64,000 nucleotides of DNA from Microstegium vimineum (lineage: Eukaryota > Streptophyta > Magnoliopsida > Poales > Poaceae), in assembly GCA_022036555.1 (NCBI GenBank), contig CM039123.1:16094326-16158325 (forward strand). The letters run 5' to 3'. Below are positions 21,521 through 34,063 of the stretch, piece after piece (within the stretch, counting starts at the first letter, position 1; every line of letters begins with the position of its first letter). The translations under genes were made by a program, and so were the position numbers. Below the pieces are notes generated by a model. That model worked only from the letters and a program-made list of their open reading frames with translations. It did no database searches and was not told the DNA's origin.

Positions 21521-22962
21521 TTTCCAGATGTGTTTCCTGAAGAGCTACCAGGTCTTCCCCTGATAGGGATGTTGAGTTTGCTATAGAGCTCGCGCCCAGC
21601 ACAACACCGATATCAAGGAGACCATATCGGATGCCCCCTAATGAGTTAGCATAACTAAAGAAACAACTGCAAGATCTATTAAAGAAAGGCTTAATTCAAC
21701 CTAGTACTTCTAAATGGGGTTGTCCAGAACTTTTCGTAAAGAAGAAGAGGGATAATTCCTTATGGATGTGCGTGGACTATAGACCTCTTAATGCAGTAAC
21801 AATAAAGAATAAGTATCCTTTGCCAAGGATTGATATCCTCTTTGACCAGTTAGCCAAAGCTAGAGTGTTCTCTAAGATCGACTTAAGGTCAGGCTACCAT
21901 CAGATAAAGATCAGGCCAAAGGATATCCCGAAAACAGCTTTCTCTACCAGATATGAGTTGTTTGAGTATCTGGTCATGTCTTTTGGGTTAACCAATGCCC
22001 CAGCGCATTTCATGCAGTTGATGAATTTAGTGTTCATGCCAGAGCTAGACAAGTTTGTTATCGTGTTCATAGATGACATCCTGGTATATTCGGAAAATGA
22101 GCAAGACCATGAGAAACATCTTCGAGTGGTTTTGCAAAGGTTGAGAGATCACACGTTGTATGCCAAGTTTAGTAAGTGTGAGTTTTGGCTAAAGGAAGTC
22201 CCTTTCCTTGGTCATATTCTCTTGGAGAAAGGCATCTCAGTTGACCCAAGCAAGGTAAAGGAAGTAATGGAATGGAAGGCGCCAACCACGGTTGACGAGA
22301 TTCGCAGTTTTCTGGGTCTAGCAGGTTACTATCGACGGTTTATTCCAGACTTTTCTAAGATAGCCAAACCCATGACAACCTTGTTGCAGAAGGAAAAGAA
22401 GTTCGCTTGGACCGAGGCATGTGAGACAACTTTCGGTACCTTGCGGAAGTTGTTGACCACTGCCCCTGTTCTAGCGCAACCTAATATAGAGGAACCTTTT
22501 GAGGTGTTTTGTGATGCTTCCAAAAATGGTTTGGGGTGTGTCTTGATGCAGAATGGTAAGGTCATCGCTTATGCTTCACGACAGTTAAAGAAACATGAAG
22601 TCAACTGTCCGACTCATGACCTTGAGTTAGCAGCAGTTGTACATGCCTTGAAAATATGGTGTCATTATCTTCTTGGAAATCTATGCAACATGTACACTGA
22701 TCATAAAAGCTTAAAGTATATCTTTAATGAGTCAGACTTGAATATGAGGCAGAGGAGATGGTTAGAGTTGATAAAGGATTATGATATGCAAATACATTAC
22801 CATCCAGGCAAGGCAAATGTTGTCGCAGATGCCTTGAGCAGAAAGTCACATTGTAATGTGCTTCAAGGTTTTGTAACAAGTGGGAACAAGCTAATTCATC
22901 CGAAAGTAATGTTGAGCATAGAAGTTAAATGTCTCTTGAGAGATCAAATTATGGATAAATAG
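21521..22962 (+). pseudogene. chromovirus reverse transcriptase and RNase H
   Basis: The segment right after the solo LTR reads FPDVFPEELPGLP, the standard protease-RT junction. It then loses frame for about 200 bp and re-opens at 21766 as MCVDYRPLN. RT motifs follow: DLRSGYHQI, AFSTRY, SFGLTNAP and VIVFIDDILVY (the F-I-D-D catalytic box). RNase H follows with FCDASKNGLGCVL, HDLELAAVVHALK and YTDHKSLKYI, then the tail NVVADALSRK. The stop at 22962 breaks the link to integrase. The enzyme would copy element RNA into DNA. Confidence 0.9.
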
Positions 22963-23029
22963 AAAACAGACAAGGGTCTATTCTACTTAAAGGAAAGAAT
23001 GAAAAAGGAAGAAATTCCGCACTTTCGGA

Positions 23030-24400
23030 TTGATGAGAAAGGAGTGTTGTGTGTTTGACAATCATCTGGTCGTGCCTAAAGATCACGAACTCCGTAATAA
23101 GATAATGGATGAAGCACATAAGTCCAAGTTATCGATTCACCCTGGAAGTAGTAATATGTACCAGGACTTGAGAAGTCACTTTTGGTGGACGAAGATGAAA
23201 AATGAAGTAGCAGCTTATGTGGCTAGATGCGACACCTGTTGTAGAGTCAAAGCTATCCACATGAGACCAACAGGTTTGTTGAATCCGTTATCTGTCCCAT
23301 ATTGGAAATGGGATGACATAAGTATGGATTTTATCACCGGTCTACCACTAACCAAGAAGGGTCATGATGCAATTTGGGTGATTGTTGATCGGTTGACAAA
23401 ATCGGCTCACTTTTTACCTGCTCGTAGTAAGGACAGAGCTCTAGATTGTACAGAGAAATACTTATCGGAGATTGTCAAGTTGCATGGTATACCAAAGACT
23501 ATCGTGTCTGACAGTGGTCCGCAGTTTACAGCTCCCTTTTGGGAACGTATGCAGGAAAGTTTGGGAACAAAGTTGATCCATAGTACAGCTTATCACCCTC
23601 AAACCTCAGGACAAACAGAACGGTTGAATCAAACTTTGGAAGATATGCTGAGAGCTTGTGTGTTGTCTTCCAAAGGTTCGTGGGAATCATGGTTACCGCT
23701 GGCAGAGTTTGCATATAATAATAGCTACCAAGAGAGCATTAAAATGGCACCTTTTGAGGCTTTATATGGTCGCAAGTGCAGAACACCATTGAATTAGGTC
23801 CAACCTGGTGAAAGAAGGTTTTATGGTACTGATTTTGTAAGTGAAGCAGAAAGCAAAATCAAAACGATCTAACAACATATGGTTGTAGCACAATCAAGGC
23901 AGAAAAGTTACACAGATAAGCAGAGAAGACCGCTTGAGTTTGATGTAGGGGACTATGTTTACCTCAAGGTCAGTCCTATGAAGAGGGTAAAGCGTTTTGG
24001 GAGCAAGAAGTTATCTCCTCGTTATGTTGGTCCATATGAGATCATTGAAAAGAAAGGTCCAGTTGCATATGAGTTGCGGTTACCAGAAAGCATGAGTTCG
24101 ATCTTCCCTGTTTTCCATGTGTCTCAACTTAAAAAGTGCTTAAGAGTACCAGAGGAAGGACTAAGGAGTCCCGGAGTCACGCTTAAGCCAAGCTTGACCT
24201 ACAAAGAGAAGTCAGTAAAAGTTTTGGATATAAAAGATTGAGAAACAAGAAACAGAGTAGTGAGGACCTACAAGGTTCAGTGGGATCACCACGATGAGAG
24301 GGATGCTACTTGGAAAACAGCATAATATCTCAAGAGGGCTTACAAAGACTTCTATGATGAATGGTTCGTAACTCAAATCTCGGGACGAGATTTCTTTAAG
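23030..24400 (+). pseudogene. chromovirus integrase with chromodomain-like tail
   Basis: The zinc-binding HHCC region (H…H…CDTCC) is followed by the catalytic triad: MDFITGLP, VSDSGPQF and GQTERLNQ. The frame stops at 23797 after GRKCRTPLN and again near 23872. It resumes with SYTDKQRRPLEF…GPYEIIEKKGPVAYEL and FHVSQLKKCL, the GPY/F module. After a stop at 24241 the frame continues with RTYKVQWDHHDERDATWK, resembling a chromodomain, which would guide insertion to chromatin. Confidence 0.88.
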
Positions 24401-24411
24401 GGGGGAAGGGC
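24394..24411 (+). other. polypurine tract of the chromovirus
   Basis: TTAAGGGGGGAAGGGC abuts the 3' LTR start at 24412. It would prime plus-strand DNA synthesis. Confidence 0.8.
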
Positions 24412-27400
24412 TGTAACACCTCAAGTGTTAAGCATAATTAAACTATTCTTAATTAAACCTAAAGCATGCATTACATGAAGCATTCATGCATAGCATCATC
24501 ATTTCATGTGTAAATTCTTCTTGCTTGATCTTGGTTGTTTAATATGTTTAACTGAAAGGACCTGATTGGCCTAGAGGGAGGGGGGGTGAATAGGCCTCTC
24601 TAAAATTCAACTCGACACTTGCTGTCAGTCACAGGCCGGCACTGCCGGGCTCAGGGCCGGCACTGCTGGGGTGGCCGACACTGCTGGGCTAAGAGCAGCA
24701 GTGCTGGTCACCAGAACAGATTTCAACACAATTCAAAATGTAAAGCTTGAATAGAAACCTTCCTAGAGGTGAAGGGAACCTCTAGCACCACCTGAAAGTG
24801 GTAGCAACACACCCACCAAGTAGATCGGGTCCAAACCCTAGAAATCACCTTGCAAACAAGATATATCAAAATATAGAGATAAACACAAGGGGACAAAAGA
24901 TTTGACCCATGGTTCAGCTCGCCACCAAGGCTTTCCTACGTCCACGTTGTTGAGGTGCGCTACACAAGGCTCAAGCTCGCCACACAAGGCTAGCTCTTTC
25001 CTCGGTCTCAAGTCAAGGGAATGAACCCTTAAGATGAGAGAAGTGTATTAGCAATAGTTGGGTGATACAAACTTCCCTAGGCTGCCACACGAAGGAGGTA
25101 AGCTCAAGGGCAACCTCTAGCCAGCTAGGACCAAAGCTCCAAGAGTAAAGAACTCAAACCACCGGCCATCACGCAAACCAAATGCTTGTTGGAGTGAAGA
25201 TTCGAGGGAGAAGCTTCTTCTCAAAGTTTGGAGGCTCAATCTCTCAAAGAATGATTGGAAATCAATGGAGGAGAGTGGATGAGCACCAAGGGAGAAGGGA
25301 GAGCAAGAAAGAGCTTCTCTGTTCTATTTTTGCGAAGTCTGAGAATTGGAATAGCAGAACTAGCCGTTAGGGGGAAGTGAGGAGGTGTTTATGTACCCCT
25401 CACTGCCAATGGGCAGAACAAGTCGCGGCAGTGGGCACTGCCGGCCTGCCCGACACTGCTGGCCAAAGAGCCCTGCATTGCCGGCCTGGGCAGAATAGCA
25501 AAGGAATGATCTTCAATAAGCTGGCTGATTTGCCCACTTTGTATGTGGATGTGTGAAGTATATAGATAGATGTTGCATTTGGTTCACTTGTTGGCATGAG
25601 TGTTGAATCCCTCTTAATAGTACGGCATACCTAACTCAATTTCAAAGTATAAAAGAATTTAAACTCCTTTGAGCTTGTTGTCATGCACTTTTGTAATTGG
25701 AGGGGTCCGCCAACCTGTTCATCAACCTCCTTAAGTTTAACCTGCTTGTCATACTTGTAAAGTCTCATTAGTTCTCTAATTGCGTTGTCATATCACCAAA
25801 ATCCACTTAGGCCTTGATTGCACTTTCATTAACCTTAAATCATCATGCTATTGCAAATTAGAGTTTAAATGTTTTAATTGTGGTATGAAAATAAGTTTAA
25901 TTCCTAAAATTTGAATTGATTTAGCTATAACTAAATAATAATTCCTTATTCTTGAAATTGAGTTTGATTTTCTAGTTTAAAAAGTAAACCGAATTTGACT
26001 CTAATGTTTAAAGCAATTTTGTACAGTTTAAAATTTTGAGCAACTTTAGTTTTTGCACCAAAACCTAAAAAGTATTTGAAATTGATCAAAATTAGTTTTG
26101 AAACAAGTTTGGAAAATTAAAAATTGAAAAATAAAAAGAAAAACGTCTTACCTTGCTGATGGGCCAGCGCCACCCTTCTGGCCCGCGAGCGGAAGCCGGC
26201 CCAGCCAGCGCCGCAGCCGCGCCAGCGCCCGCGCGCGACGCACAAACTCGCGCCGACCGGCCGCGCGCCACGCGGCCGACGACGTAAGGACCGGTCGCGG
26301 CGGTGTCGTCCCGACTGCGCCTTGACCTCCGCTCTGTCCCCCTCGCTCTCCCGCTCTGCCTCACTCTCTCTCACTCGCTCTCTCGCGCCCGAACCCTAGA
26401 GCAGCAGCAGTAGCCGCAACAGTGCACGCGAGCGCCGCCGCTCGCCGCGCCGTTCCCACGACTTCTCTCCACGCCGTCGACCTCCATGCGTGCGCCAGCT
26501 CCGCCTCGCCTTCCCGTCTCTGCGACGTTGCTCATCCGCTGTGGTAAGGCCTCGACCGGCGTCAATCGCTCGCCGCCGCGCCCTGCTCCGAGCGCCGCGC
26601 GCAGTTCCGCGCCGCCTCTCCCTCCCCTGGCCTCGCTCGCTGCTCGGCGTGCTCCGCCGTCGCCCCTCGGACGCCGAAAGATGCTCCGTGCGCTGTGCCG
26701 CAGCCGCAGCCGCGCTGCCGCCGCGAACCGCCGCCGTCGTGCCGCCATGGCCGGCGAGGATCCCGCCGCGAGCATGTGCTTGCCAAGCCGAGGCCACTGT
26801 CGGCTTCGTCTCGCCGAGGAGAAGCCGATGCTGCCCTCCCCGTCGCCGGGGACCTCGCCGGCGACGAGCAGCGCCGCCGCTGTGTGCGTCTGTGTGTGTG
26901 CGTGCGTGTGTGGCTGACGCATGGGCCCGAGGTCCCACCTGTCGGCCAGTGCTGCGTGTGTCTGTGTGTGTTCCCGGGTGCACGTAGCGTTTTAGGGTTA
27001 ATCCGAAAAGAAAAATGATTTCCTTTATTTCGGTTGAATCTTGTAAAATACATGTCAAATCACAGAAAAATGCTAAAAACGCCAAACTAGTTTTTTTAGG
27101 TTTCTTTTGTCTAGATCTACAGCTTGGTGTATTTTACCTAATTTATTGTGCAACTTTTCTGTATAGATTTATTTAATCTTGTTTAAGGCTGAAACTTTAG
27201 AAATACATAATTAATAATTTATAGCTCTGAAAAATGTGAAACTTGTTTTGTTAGGTTTCTGTAGCAGAGACCTATCTATGAAAAATATGAAATACCCTAT
27301 GTTCTGTTTAACAAATCTGTGTAGGGTTTAAAATGTGATAAATACCTATGTTAATGAATTTTAATAACTGTTTTATGCAATATAAATAATTGATACTTTT

Positions 27401-29231
27401 TCTGAGGTATCCTGGTATTTAGTAGTATTAAATAAAAATGTGTGCTGAACTGTTTGATGCTTTTCAAAGTATAACTTAATTGCAAATGTTATTCTACCTT
27501 ATTAGGAAGGGCTATTAATTTAACCTTGCATGTTTAGATTGTTCAGTGGTAGAGTATTTATTAAGTGTTACATGCAGCACTTCGCATACATATCATCTCA
27601 TCATGCTCTCATTGCATCATATGCGCTTATATGTGCTCACATCGCATCATATAGGATCGCAGGATGAGAACCCAGAGAACGTGAATCAGGAGCAAGCTAT
27701 TCAGGAGGTGCAGCCCGAGGATCCCGGTGAGGAGGACCAGCTGTAGGAGTGCCCGAACCACGTCGCTAGCATCTTTTAGCAAGGCAAGCCCCGGAGCATT
27801 CTCCCGGTTTACAAAAGTCTAACATTTATTATTCCTGCTTTACTGATGCATTAAGTAAAGGAGTTGAATGCAACCGTTGATGCATATTACCTTGTTATCC
27901 TATCTATACCTTTACCTTGTTACCCAAAGTTCGATCGTGGCAGTCTTGCTTAGTTGGCTTAGTTCGGTAGAAGTCGGGTGATTTCATTACTCGCGAGATA
28001 TAGGATATATCCTCATCACATGTTATGGGTTATCTCGGAATGATAGCCGGAATGGTTAATGGAACTAAGATCGGCGGGGAACTCCCTATACTTTGGACGA
28101 GGGTGACTCGACCGTGTCAACTAAGGATTGTTTTTGTTGTCGTTCGTCTAGTCATGTTGAACGCATGCCCTACACTTAACTAGAAGGATAACTCGTTCCG
28201 ACCGTGAAGCCGGTACATTACTCGGGCCAGGATTGGATGGTGACGCATCGTGCCGGTGCGAAGTGGGGTTCGGACACAGGGGTGCGAAGTGGGGTTCGGG
28301 CGACCCTTGGGTGTCGGTGGTCCCTGTTCATCCCGTGACTTTACCCGAGTAGTGTCTTCGGTGACCTGTAGCTCACTACGCGCGTGAGTGTGGTTTGTGT
28401 AGGGAATACCCCCTCAGCTGAGTAGGAATCTGATTCGAATAGCCATCGCTCCTAGTTAGAGAGCACTTGACTAGTGTAATGACAACATTTACATGACTAT
28501 GAAACTAATGTTGGTGATCCAGTTTATGGAAAGCCTGGAATGATGATGGATCTCTTATATGCTTAAATCCAACATGTCTAGCATAGACTAGTGGCTAATG
28601 TAGATGACAGGTAATATTACTAAAAGCTTGCTGCTATATCCTTACTAAAACTTGAAAGGTTAGTCGCATGCTTTTCTGCAAAAGAATCAGCTAAACCACC
28701 ATAAGCCTTCATACTCCTTGGAGTCTTTATTTTCGTTTATGACGGTTAAGTCTCGCTGAGTAGCCTCTTGTACTCACGGTTTTATCCCATGTTGTTTTAC
28801 AGATGGTCAGCTCCTGCATGGTTATTGTGTGAACTGTCTCTACCCCGTTGGGGATGAATTCTAGACCATGGGCTTGGTCACTTCCAGACTCTTCTTTTGC
28901 TATTGCGGGATGTGTCCTTAGTCTGGCAATCTATTAAGAACTACTTTGGAGATGATCGTGTTTAAAAGACTTTTGCTTCTATTTTAATTTGAACAATGGG
29001 TTGTAATAACTGTTGAGTCTTCGCACTCCGATACTATTTTATTATGTTGAACTTTATATCGTGTGAATGGTGCTACTGAACTATCTCGATATTGGCTGTA
29101 TTGTGGAAATGTTTGAAATCCTTCGAGATTTCACGGACTACTGGGACTATATGGGCTCAAGTGCTATTAAGTGGCAGTTAATTCGGCTACTCTAGTACTT
29201 GATCTCTTATAATTCGGATGGTTCTGTCACA
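24412..29231 (+). repeat. 3' LTR of the chromovirus (interrupted by a solo LTR)
   Basis: Collinear with 14066-17651 apart from the 1276-bp insertion at 24553-25828. It ends GGTTCTGTCACA, then TSD TTGGA. Like the 5' LTR it has a GC-rich block (about 26160-26980) that gives long spurious ORFs on both strands. Confidence 0.93.
24553..25828 (-). mobile_element. solo LTR of a SIRE/Maximus-like copia element
   Basis: It is bounded by TGAAAGGACCTG and TTGCACTTTCA and flanked by a perfect TSD, TTAAC (24548-24552 and 25829-25833). The left edge resembles the copia LTR edge at 5208, which by comparison with that element's PBS would be the 3' end of an LTR read on the minus strand. It contains GCCGGCACTGC repeats near both ends (24635-24700 and 25435-25490). 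No internal domain is present. Confidence 0.88.
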
Positions 29232-29236
29232 TTGGA

Positions 29237-29510
29237 TGTCCTCTCTGATTCCCTAGGCCTTGCTATTTATAGACCATAGCACATACCCTAACCGGACGTC
29301 ACACAAGTCCTAAAAATAAGGAAACAAATATGACTTGGGCTTCAATTCATTCCCGTGCCGCGCATGTCCTGTTGCAGTCGGCCGAAAAATCCTCCCATGA
29401 TCTCATTTATCCTTAGTCGATCTTTCGGGCCCATCTCGCGTATCTTCTCTGAAGGCCTGCCAGGAAGCCCATGGGCACGTATCTGGCCGTACCAAAATAG
29501 GGTGTCAACA
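29237..29510 (-). repeat. 3' LTR of the Tat element, second part
   Basis: Continues the LTR interrupted at 14065. The sequence TGTCCTCTCTGATTCCCTAGG corresponds to 39995-40015 in the 5' LTR. The edge GGTGTCAACA is at 29501-29510. A TATA box on the minus strand (CTATAAATAGC) lies near 29265-29275. Confidence 0.88.
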
Positions 29511-29530
29511 CATGTCCCCCAATTTTGGGA
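29511..29530 (-). other. polypurine tract of the Tat element
   Basis: The minus strand reads AATTGGGGGACATG up to the LTR start TGTTGACACC. This purine-rich run at the inner edge of the left LTR confirms minus orientation. Confidence 0.65.
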
Positions 29531-29952
29531 TAAACTTGTTTTATTCCAAAATTCCTTTAGAAATCCGAGGGGTCGTACCAATAGTCGGCTCGCCTTCCCA
29601 AAATATCTCTGCACTGTTGGGAACCGAAACGGTTGACTTTTCCGCTTCCACTAACTTCACACCTTAACGCGCCCTCAAATCGACTCTTTATCTCCATAGA
29701 GGATCTATATAATGCTATGTGCCCCCAGACTTCGATACTCATTCATAGTCATTCTGCGCTATAGCCTTCCGGAGCCCCCAAGAATCTCCAAGAAAACCTC
29801 AACGGCTAGAGACGATAGCCACGGGAAGCGCCCAGTAGATAGTCTTCCAGAAGGCATTCACATGCGTCAACGCCTTCGCCTGCTGCGGTAAGTTGGTCAA
29901 CGATTTCTTCCCCCTCGGATGCACCTTATCTGAGCCTTTTTCCATCTTTCAG

Positions 29953-30677
29953 CGCGGTCATCGATGGCAGCGTTCATCGTATCGATCTTGCAACTGGCAA
30001 CCCCCTTCCCCCTCCAGGTGTGTGGGGGTTGGCCTTCCGAAGCCCCACCATCTCCGTCTAGTTCTGACTCAGTGCTTCTTCCATGGAGGAGGAACGTCGC
30101 CACATGCAGCAAGTTCGCGGGCTTCTTTTAGGAGCCATCAAAGAGGAAAACCACCTCAAAGAGGTGGTTGAGGCACAACAGGTGGCCCTAAATGCTACCA
30201 AGGACAAGCTTGCCGAGGCGAGGGATCGGCTATCTGCAGCCGATAACATGGTGGCAAGTAAGATGCTTTCTTCTTTGGTCATATATTCTATGTTCTTTCT
30301 GCGTTTTCATGTCACCCATGTTTCCCTTGATTTCCATAGTGTTGATAGCACAATTGGAGGATCTGTGTCAGATTGCCACCATTGTTGCTGATGATGTCAA
30401 CGCCACAGGAGATGCATTAGGAAATTGCCTCCAGGACGTCCGGCGCGGAGCCCAGGAGGTGGCCCTCCACGACGTTCGTCATGACACCGTTGTGGCCCTC
30501 ACTGCCGCCAAAGCCACCTCTAAGATCAACCTCCTGGACATAGAGCCTGGGTTCCCAAGGAACGATGGCCCTGAAGATTACAAAGATCTACATGAAGCCT
30601 TCTGAGAGCACGGTGAGGCAATAGTCAGCATCACTCGCGCCGAGGATGTTATTAGCAAATTATTCCTCGGCGATTAG
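29953..30677 (+). pseudogene. antisense accessory ORF (aORF) of the Tat element, intron-containing
   Basis: It lies between integrase and the 3' LTR, on the strand opposite to gag-pol. A consistent spliced reading is exon 29953-30017, exon 30073-30257 and exon 30340-30677, with GT…AG borders and phases that join in frame. An upstream exon ending at 29887 (CTGCTGCG|GTAAG) also fits. The middle exon encodes a charged coiled coil (MEEERRHMQQVRG…RLSAADNMVA). The last encodes AQLEDLCQIATIVADD and a Pro/Asp-rich tail. An in-frame TGA at 30603-30605 truncates it, and a further 23 codons are open beyond. Extra antisense ORFs are known in Tat elements; their function is unclear. Confidence 0.65.
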
Positions 30678-30810
30678 TTTGTAATAGCCATAAAAATGTC
30701 TTTCAACACGCTAATCTACCTCCATCATGTGTGTTTCTGTTTTGGCAGAGCTTCTGACTTGCTAATGTTTCTTTTATCTATTTTTTGGTCTAAAGGCGAT
30801 ACATACCGTA

Positions 30811-31288
30811 TCAGCTATCATCAGCCCCACATTTAGCTAGGCCGATCATATTTATGCTGAAGGCGATATGTATCATATCGGCTATCCGATCTGATCGACT
30901 ATAATGTGTCGACCCAAACGCTGGGGTAATACTTATTGAAGTATTTTCCATTAAGTGCTCTGGAGTTGTCTTCTCCCTCCAGAGTTTCATAGAAGTAAGC
31001 ATTACCCGAAGCGCCTCTTGTAATCCGGTAAGGGCCTTCCCAGTTTGGTGATCATTTGCCGTATTTGCTGTCCTTAGTTCCAATGGGCAAAATGACTTTC
31101 TAAATCAAGTCCTCTGATTGAACCTTTTCTCTCTTACCCTCTGATCATAGTACTTGACGACCCTGAGTTTGTTAGCCTCTGTATTCTCCAGGGCCCTCAA
31201 TTGATGTAAACTTAGATCATCAAGATTGTCCATCATAAGGTTCTTGTAATCATTAGCGTTCAGATTGTCTTGTTGTGCAATCCTCCAA
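30811..31288 (-). pseudogene. Tat integrase C-terminal part
   Basis: On the minus strand, across the solo LTR, the reading continues from SVGS into WRIAQQDNLNANDYKNL, then KYYDQRVREKVQ. In a neighbouring frame comes SPNWEGPYRI…NAYFYETLEGEDNSRALNG, the usual integrase C-terminus and stop region of Tat pol. Frameshifts and stops separate the pieces. The exact continuity across TSD GACCC supports the solo-LTR call. Confidence 0.8.
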
Positions 31289-31293
31289 GACCC

Positions 31294-33005
31294 TGTTGGT
31301 ATTTCTTATGACTATTGGATAAATCCGCAAGCGCACAGATTATACCGCTGTAGCACTTCACCCAGGAGTATTCCGGGGTATCATAATTTATATTCTCCCA
31401 AGGGAAAGCGGAGCTAGAAATAATAATAAAAGAGAGATCCTAGAGATCACCTCAATTTAGTATCAACTAGTGTAAGGGGGTAATCGATATAATAATAGGA
31501 AGGTAATGATGTAACAAACCGGTAAAGATAAGTAAGAGATGACTAGTGAGTATAACTATGTGGGAGGACAACGAGAGAGTAAAAGGACTCCTGTGATTCC
31601 AACTCTACCTTTGTGGATTTAACTATGGCACTCAATTGAGACAAACATCGATTGATTCCTCAATAGAAGTATGCTAGGCGAGGGGATAGATTAGTAGGAG
31701 GACAAAACTCCTACCGTACCGCACCCTCTTCTTGCGAGGGTCTTATCTTTTAAGAACTTTCCTAAGAACACGTGGTGGAATACAACGACTAGACAAGGTT
31801 GTCACCTCTTGCTAGCTACCACAAACAATGCGTGCAACAAGCGATAACCAAAGGCAAGATTAAGTATAAGCACCACGCTTACACCTATTCTCACTACTCT
31901 AATCGTGTATACGACAACTAGAGCACCCTATGACAGGTGATGATCGCATACAGGAAAGGCCACAAGGATCTCAATCTAGTTTATAACAACTAATTGATAA
32001 GATAAACCACAACAATACTATAACAAGTATAATATTGCACAAAGTAAAGACTAAGTAAAGTAAAGAAGGAATATTGCATTAAATAAGTAAAGTCTTACAG
32101 AAGGGAAAAGATACAAGAGCTTATACCAGATCCACCGGGAAGACAACTCTGAAAAGCCCGAGCAAAGCTCAACTCAACTCTAACTCCCACACTAGAGAAC
32201 ACCACTAGACTAATCTCCACTTGAGAACAATAGTGGTTTGTATGGATTACATAATGATTAGAGAGGGAGGTCTTGGCCTCTATTTATAGTCGGGGGTGGA
32301 GTAGGAGCTACTCTAGCGCCACGTCATCGATCTAGGGGCTTCAATCCTCCTCCCTTAGATCAAACCGTCATAGAACTGCCTTGGATGAATGGCTTGGATT
32401 TGCAACATGTGCTAGTTGATATGGCGGTTGAGAGGGGTCCAACTGACCTAGGGGGGTGGTCGGCCAACCCACCCTATGGCCAGTGGGCCACCCCTTGGCC
32501 TTCTAGGTGTGGCCCCACTGGTCAGGGATTGAGTGGGGGCCAGATGGTCCTAGGGGGTGGTCGACCGACCGCCCCCTTGGGGTCTCTGGCCCACCTCTTC
32601 CTCCCTGGTGCTGGTCCCACTTGTCATGGATGTTGGGTGATTGTTCTGAGGTAGTCGTCGTGTTGATCTCTTTGGTGTGGGCCCATGAATCCATGTACCT
32701 TGCATGTGAGCCATTGGGAGAAAGCACAAAGTGATCCAAGGGTTGGAAATCATTCTGGGATGCTTCTTCTGGATCATGGCCGAGGGGGGAGACCTGGTGG
32801 GCCCATAGGGTGGTTGGCCGACCCCTATGTGGGTCCCACTGGGTCTCTTTTGTTCCATTTCTTCAATACTGCACAAAAATACTCATGGACATGTGGAACT
32901 TGTTATTTTCTAAAGTATGCTCATGATATGATTGTTTTATCCTTGATCTTGGAGTTATTGGCAGCATTTTAGTTATATAAAAGTGCATCATATTTTGTGC
33001 CAATA
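31294..33005 (-). mobile_element. solo LTR (Athila-like family) in Tat integrase
   Basis: The edges are TGTTGGTATTTCTTATGAC…TTTTGTGCCAATA, with TSD GACCC on both sides (31289-31293 and 33006-33010). It is the same family as the solo LTR at 55622-57344 but in the opposite orientation. Both carry the GCAAGCGCACAGATTATACC block and the GGTCGGCCGACC-type palindromes. A TATA box (ACTATAAATAG on the minus strand, near 32280-32290) gives its orientation. Confidence 0.92.
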
Positions 33006-33010
33006 GACCC

Positions 33011-34057
33011 GACGCTCATCTCCCACGGCAACACATCTTCCTGTCCGTATACCAGCTCATAAGGTGAACACTTAGTTGACCCATGACAAGCCATCCTGTG
33101 AGACCACAGAGTTTCCATGAGTATCAGATGCCATCGCTTGGGATACTCCAAGATCCTTCTTCTGGATTATCTTGATCAATATATGGTTGGATGCTTCTGT
33201 TTGTCCATTGTCCTAAGCATAATATGAAGATGAATTGATTAGCTTGAAACCCGTCTCGGCCGCAAAGTCACTGAATTCCTTGGACGTGAACATCATCCCC
33301 TGATCGGTGGTGATGGTCTGAGGAACGCCAAATCTATAAATGATGTGCTCCCCTTATGAACTCAATTATATTGGTTGATGATGCCTCCTTTAGAGGAATG
33401 ACTTCAACCCACTTGGTGAAATAATCCGTCGCCACCAATACGAACTTGTGCCCCTTGCTGGACAATGGGAACATCTGACTGATCAAATCTATCCCCATCC
33501 CCTGAATGGCCATGGCTTAACGATGGGATTCATAGTTGATGCCGAGGAATTCTAAATTTTACCAAATTTTTGGCACTTCCGGCAAACCCTTATAATATCT
33601 TAAACAATTTTCCATTACGGTCGGCCAAAAGTACCCTGCCCTTTTGATCATCCACTTCATTTTCTAAGCAAACTGATGTGCACTGCAAATACATTCATGA
33701 ACTTCTCCCATCAGCAACTTGGCTTCTTCTTTGTTGAGGCACTTGAAAAGCACACCTTCTATTATCCTGTGATACAGCTGATCATCAAAAATGACAAACT
33801 TGGTAGCCTGATACCTCAGTTTCCTAGAGACTTGCTACGATGGATTCTTCAGATACTCGATGAGACTAGTTCTCCAATCGTGATCATCAACAAGCTCATC
33901 AGCTAGAATCTCCACCATCTGCCGATACCCAGAAGCACTTTGAGCCAATCTGTTAGCTTCTTGATTCTGGCCTCTGGGAATATGCCTAATGCTGACACAA
34001 GCAGTTCATGGCAGCCTTCATGATACTCTTTTAGTATCTCATCCTTGCACTCATATA
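33011..34057 (-). pseudogene. Tat integrase core and aRNase H end (degenerate)
   Basis: Minus-strand fragments show an H…H zinc region followed by KMKWMIKRAGYFWPTVMENC, then VATDYFTKWVEVIPLKEAS, the integrase core. The module HRMACHGSTKCSPYELVYGQE (33151-32969) follows, typical of Ty3-gypsy integrase. The segment nearest 34057 (GLYECKDEILKEYHEGC) completes the second RNase H across the adjacent solo LTR. Many stops and frameshifts are present. Confidence 0.8.
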
Positions 34058-34063
34058 GGCCAA

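Larger units (their letters stand above)
14066..29231 (+). mobile_element. chromovirus (Tekay/Del-like) Ty3-gypsy LTR retrotransposon
   Basis: LTRs starting TGTAACACCTCAAGTGTTAAG and ending GGTTCTGTCACA bound a 15-kb element flanked by a perfect TSD, TTGGA (14061-14065 and 29232-29236). Inside are an initiator-Met PBS, gag with a CCHC knuckle, protease, RT-RNase H, integrase with a chromodomain-like tail, and a PPT. All ORFs carry stops or frameshifts. It sits in the 3' LTR of the Tat element and is interrupted by two solo LTRs. Lineage assignment rests on the chromodomain-like C-terminus and the Met PBS. Confidence 0.93.

Noticed and set aside
32385..32972. Overlapping ORFs on both strands
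   Set aside because: They belong to the solo LTR at 31294-33005 and arise from its GGTCGGCCGACC / TGGGCCC repeats.
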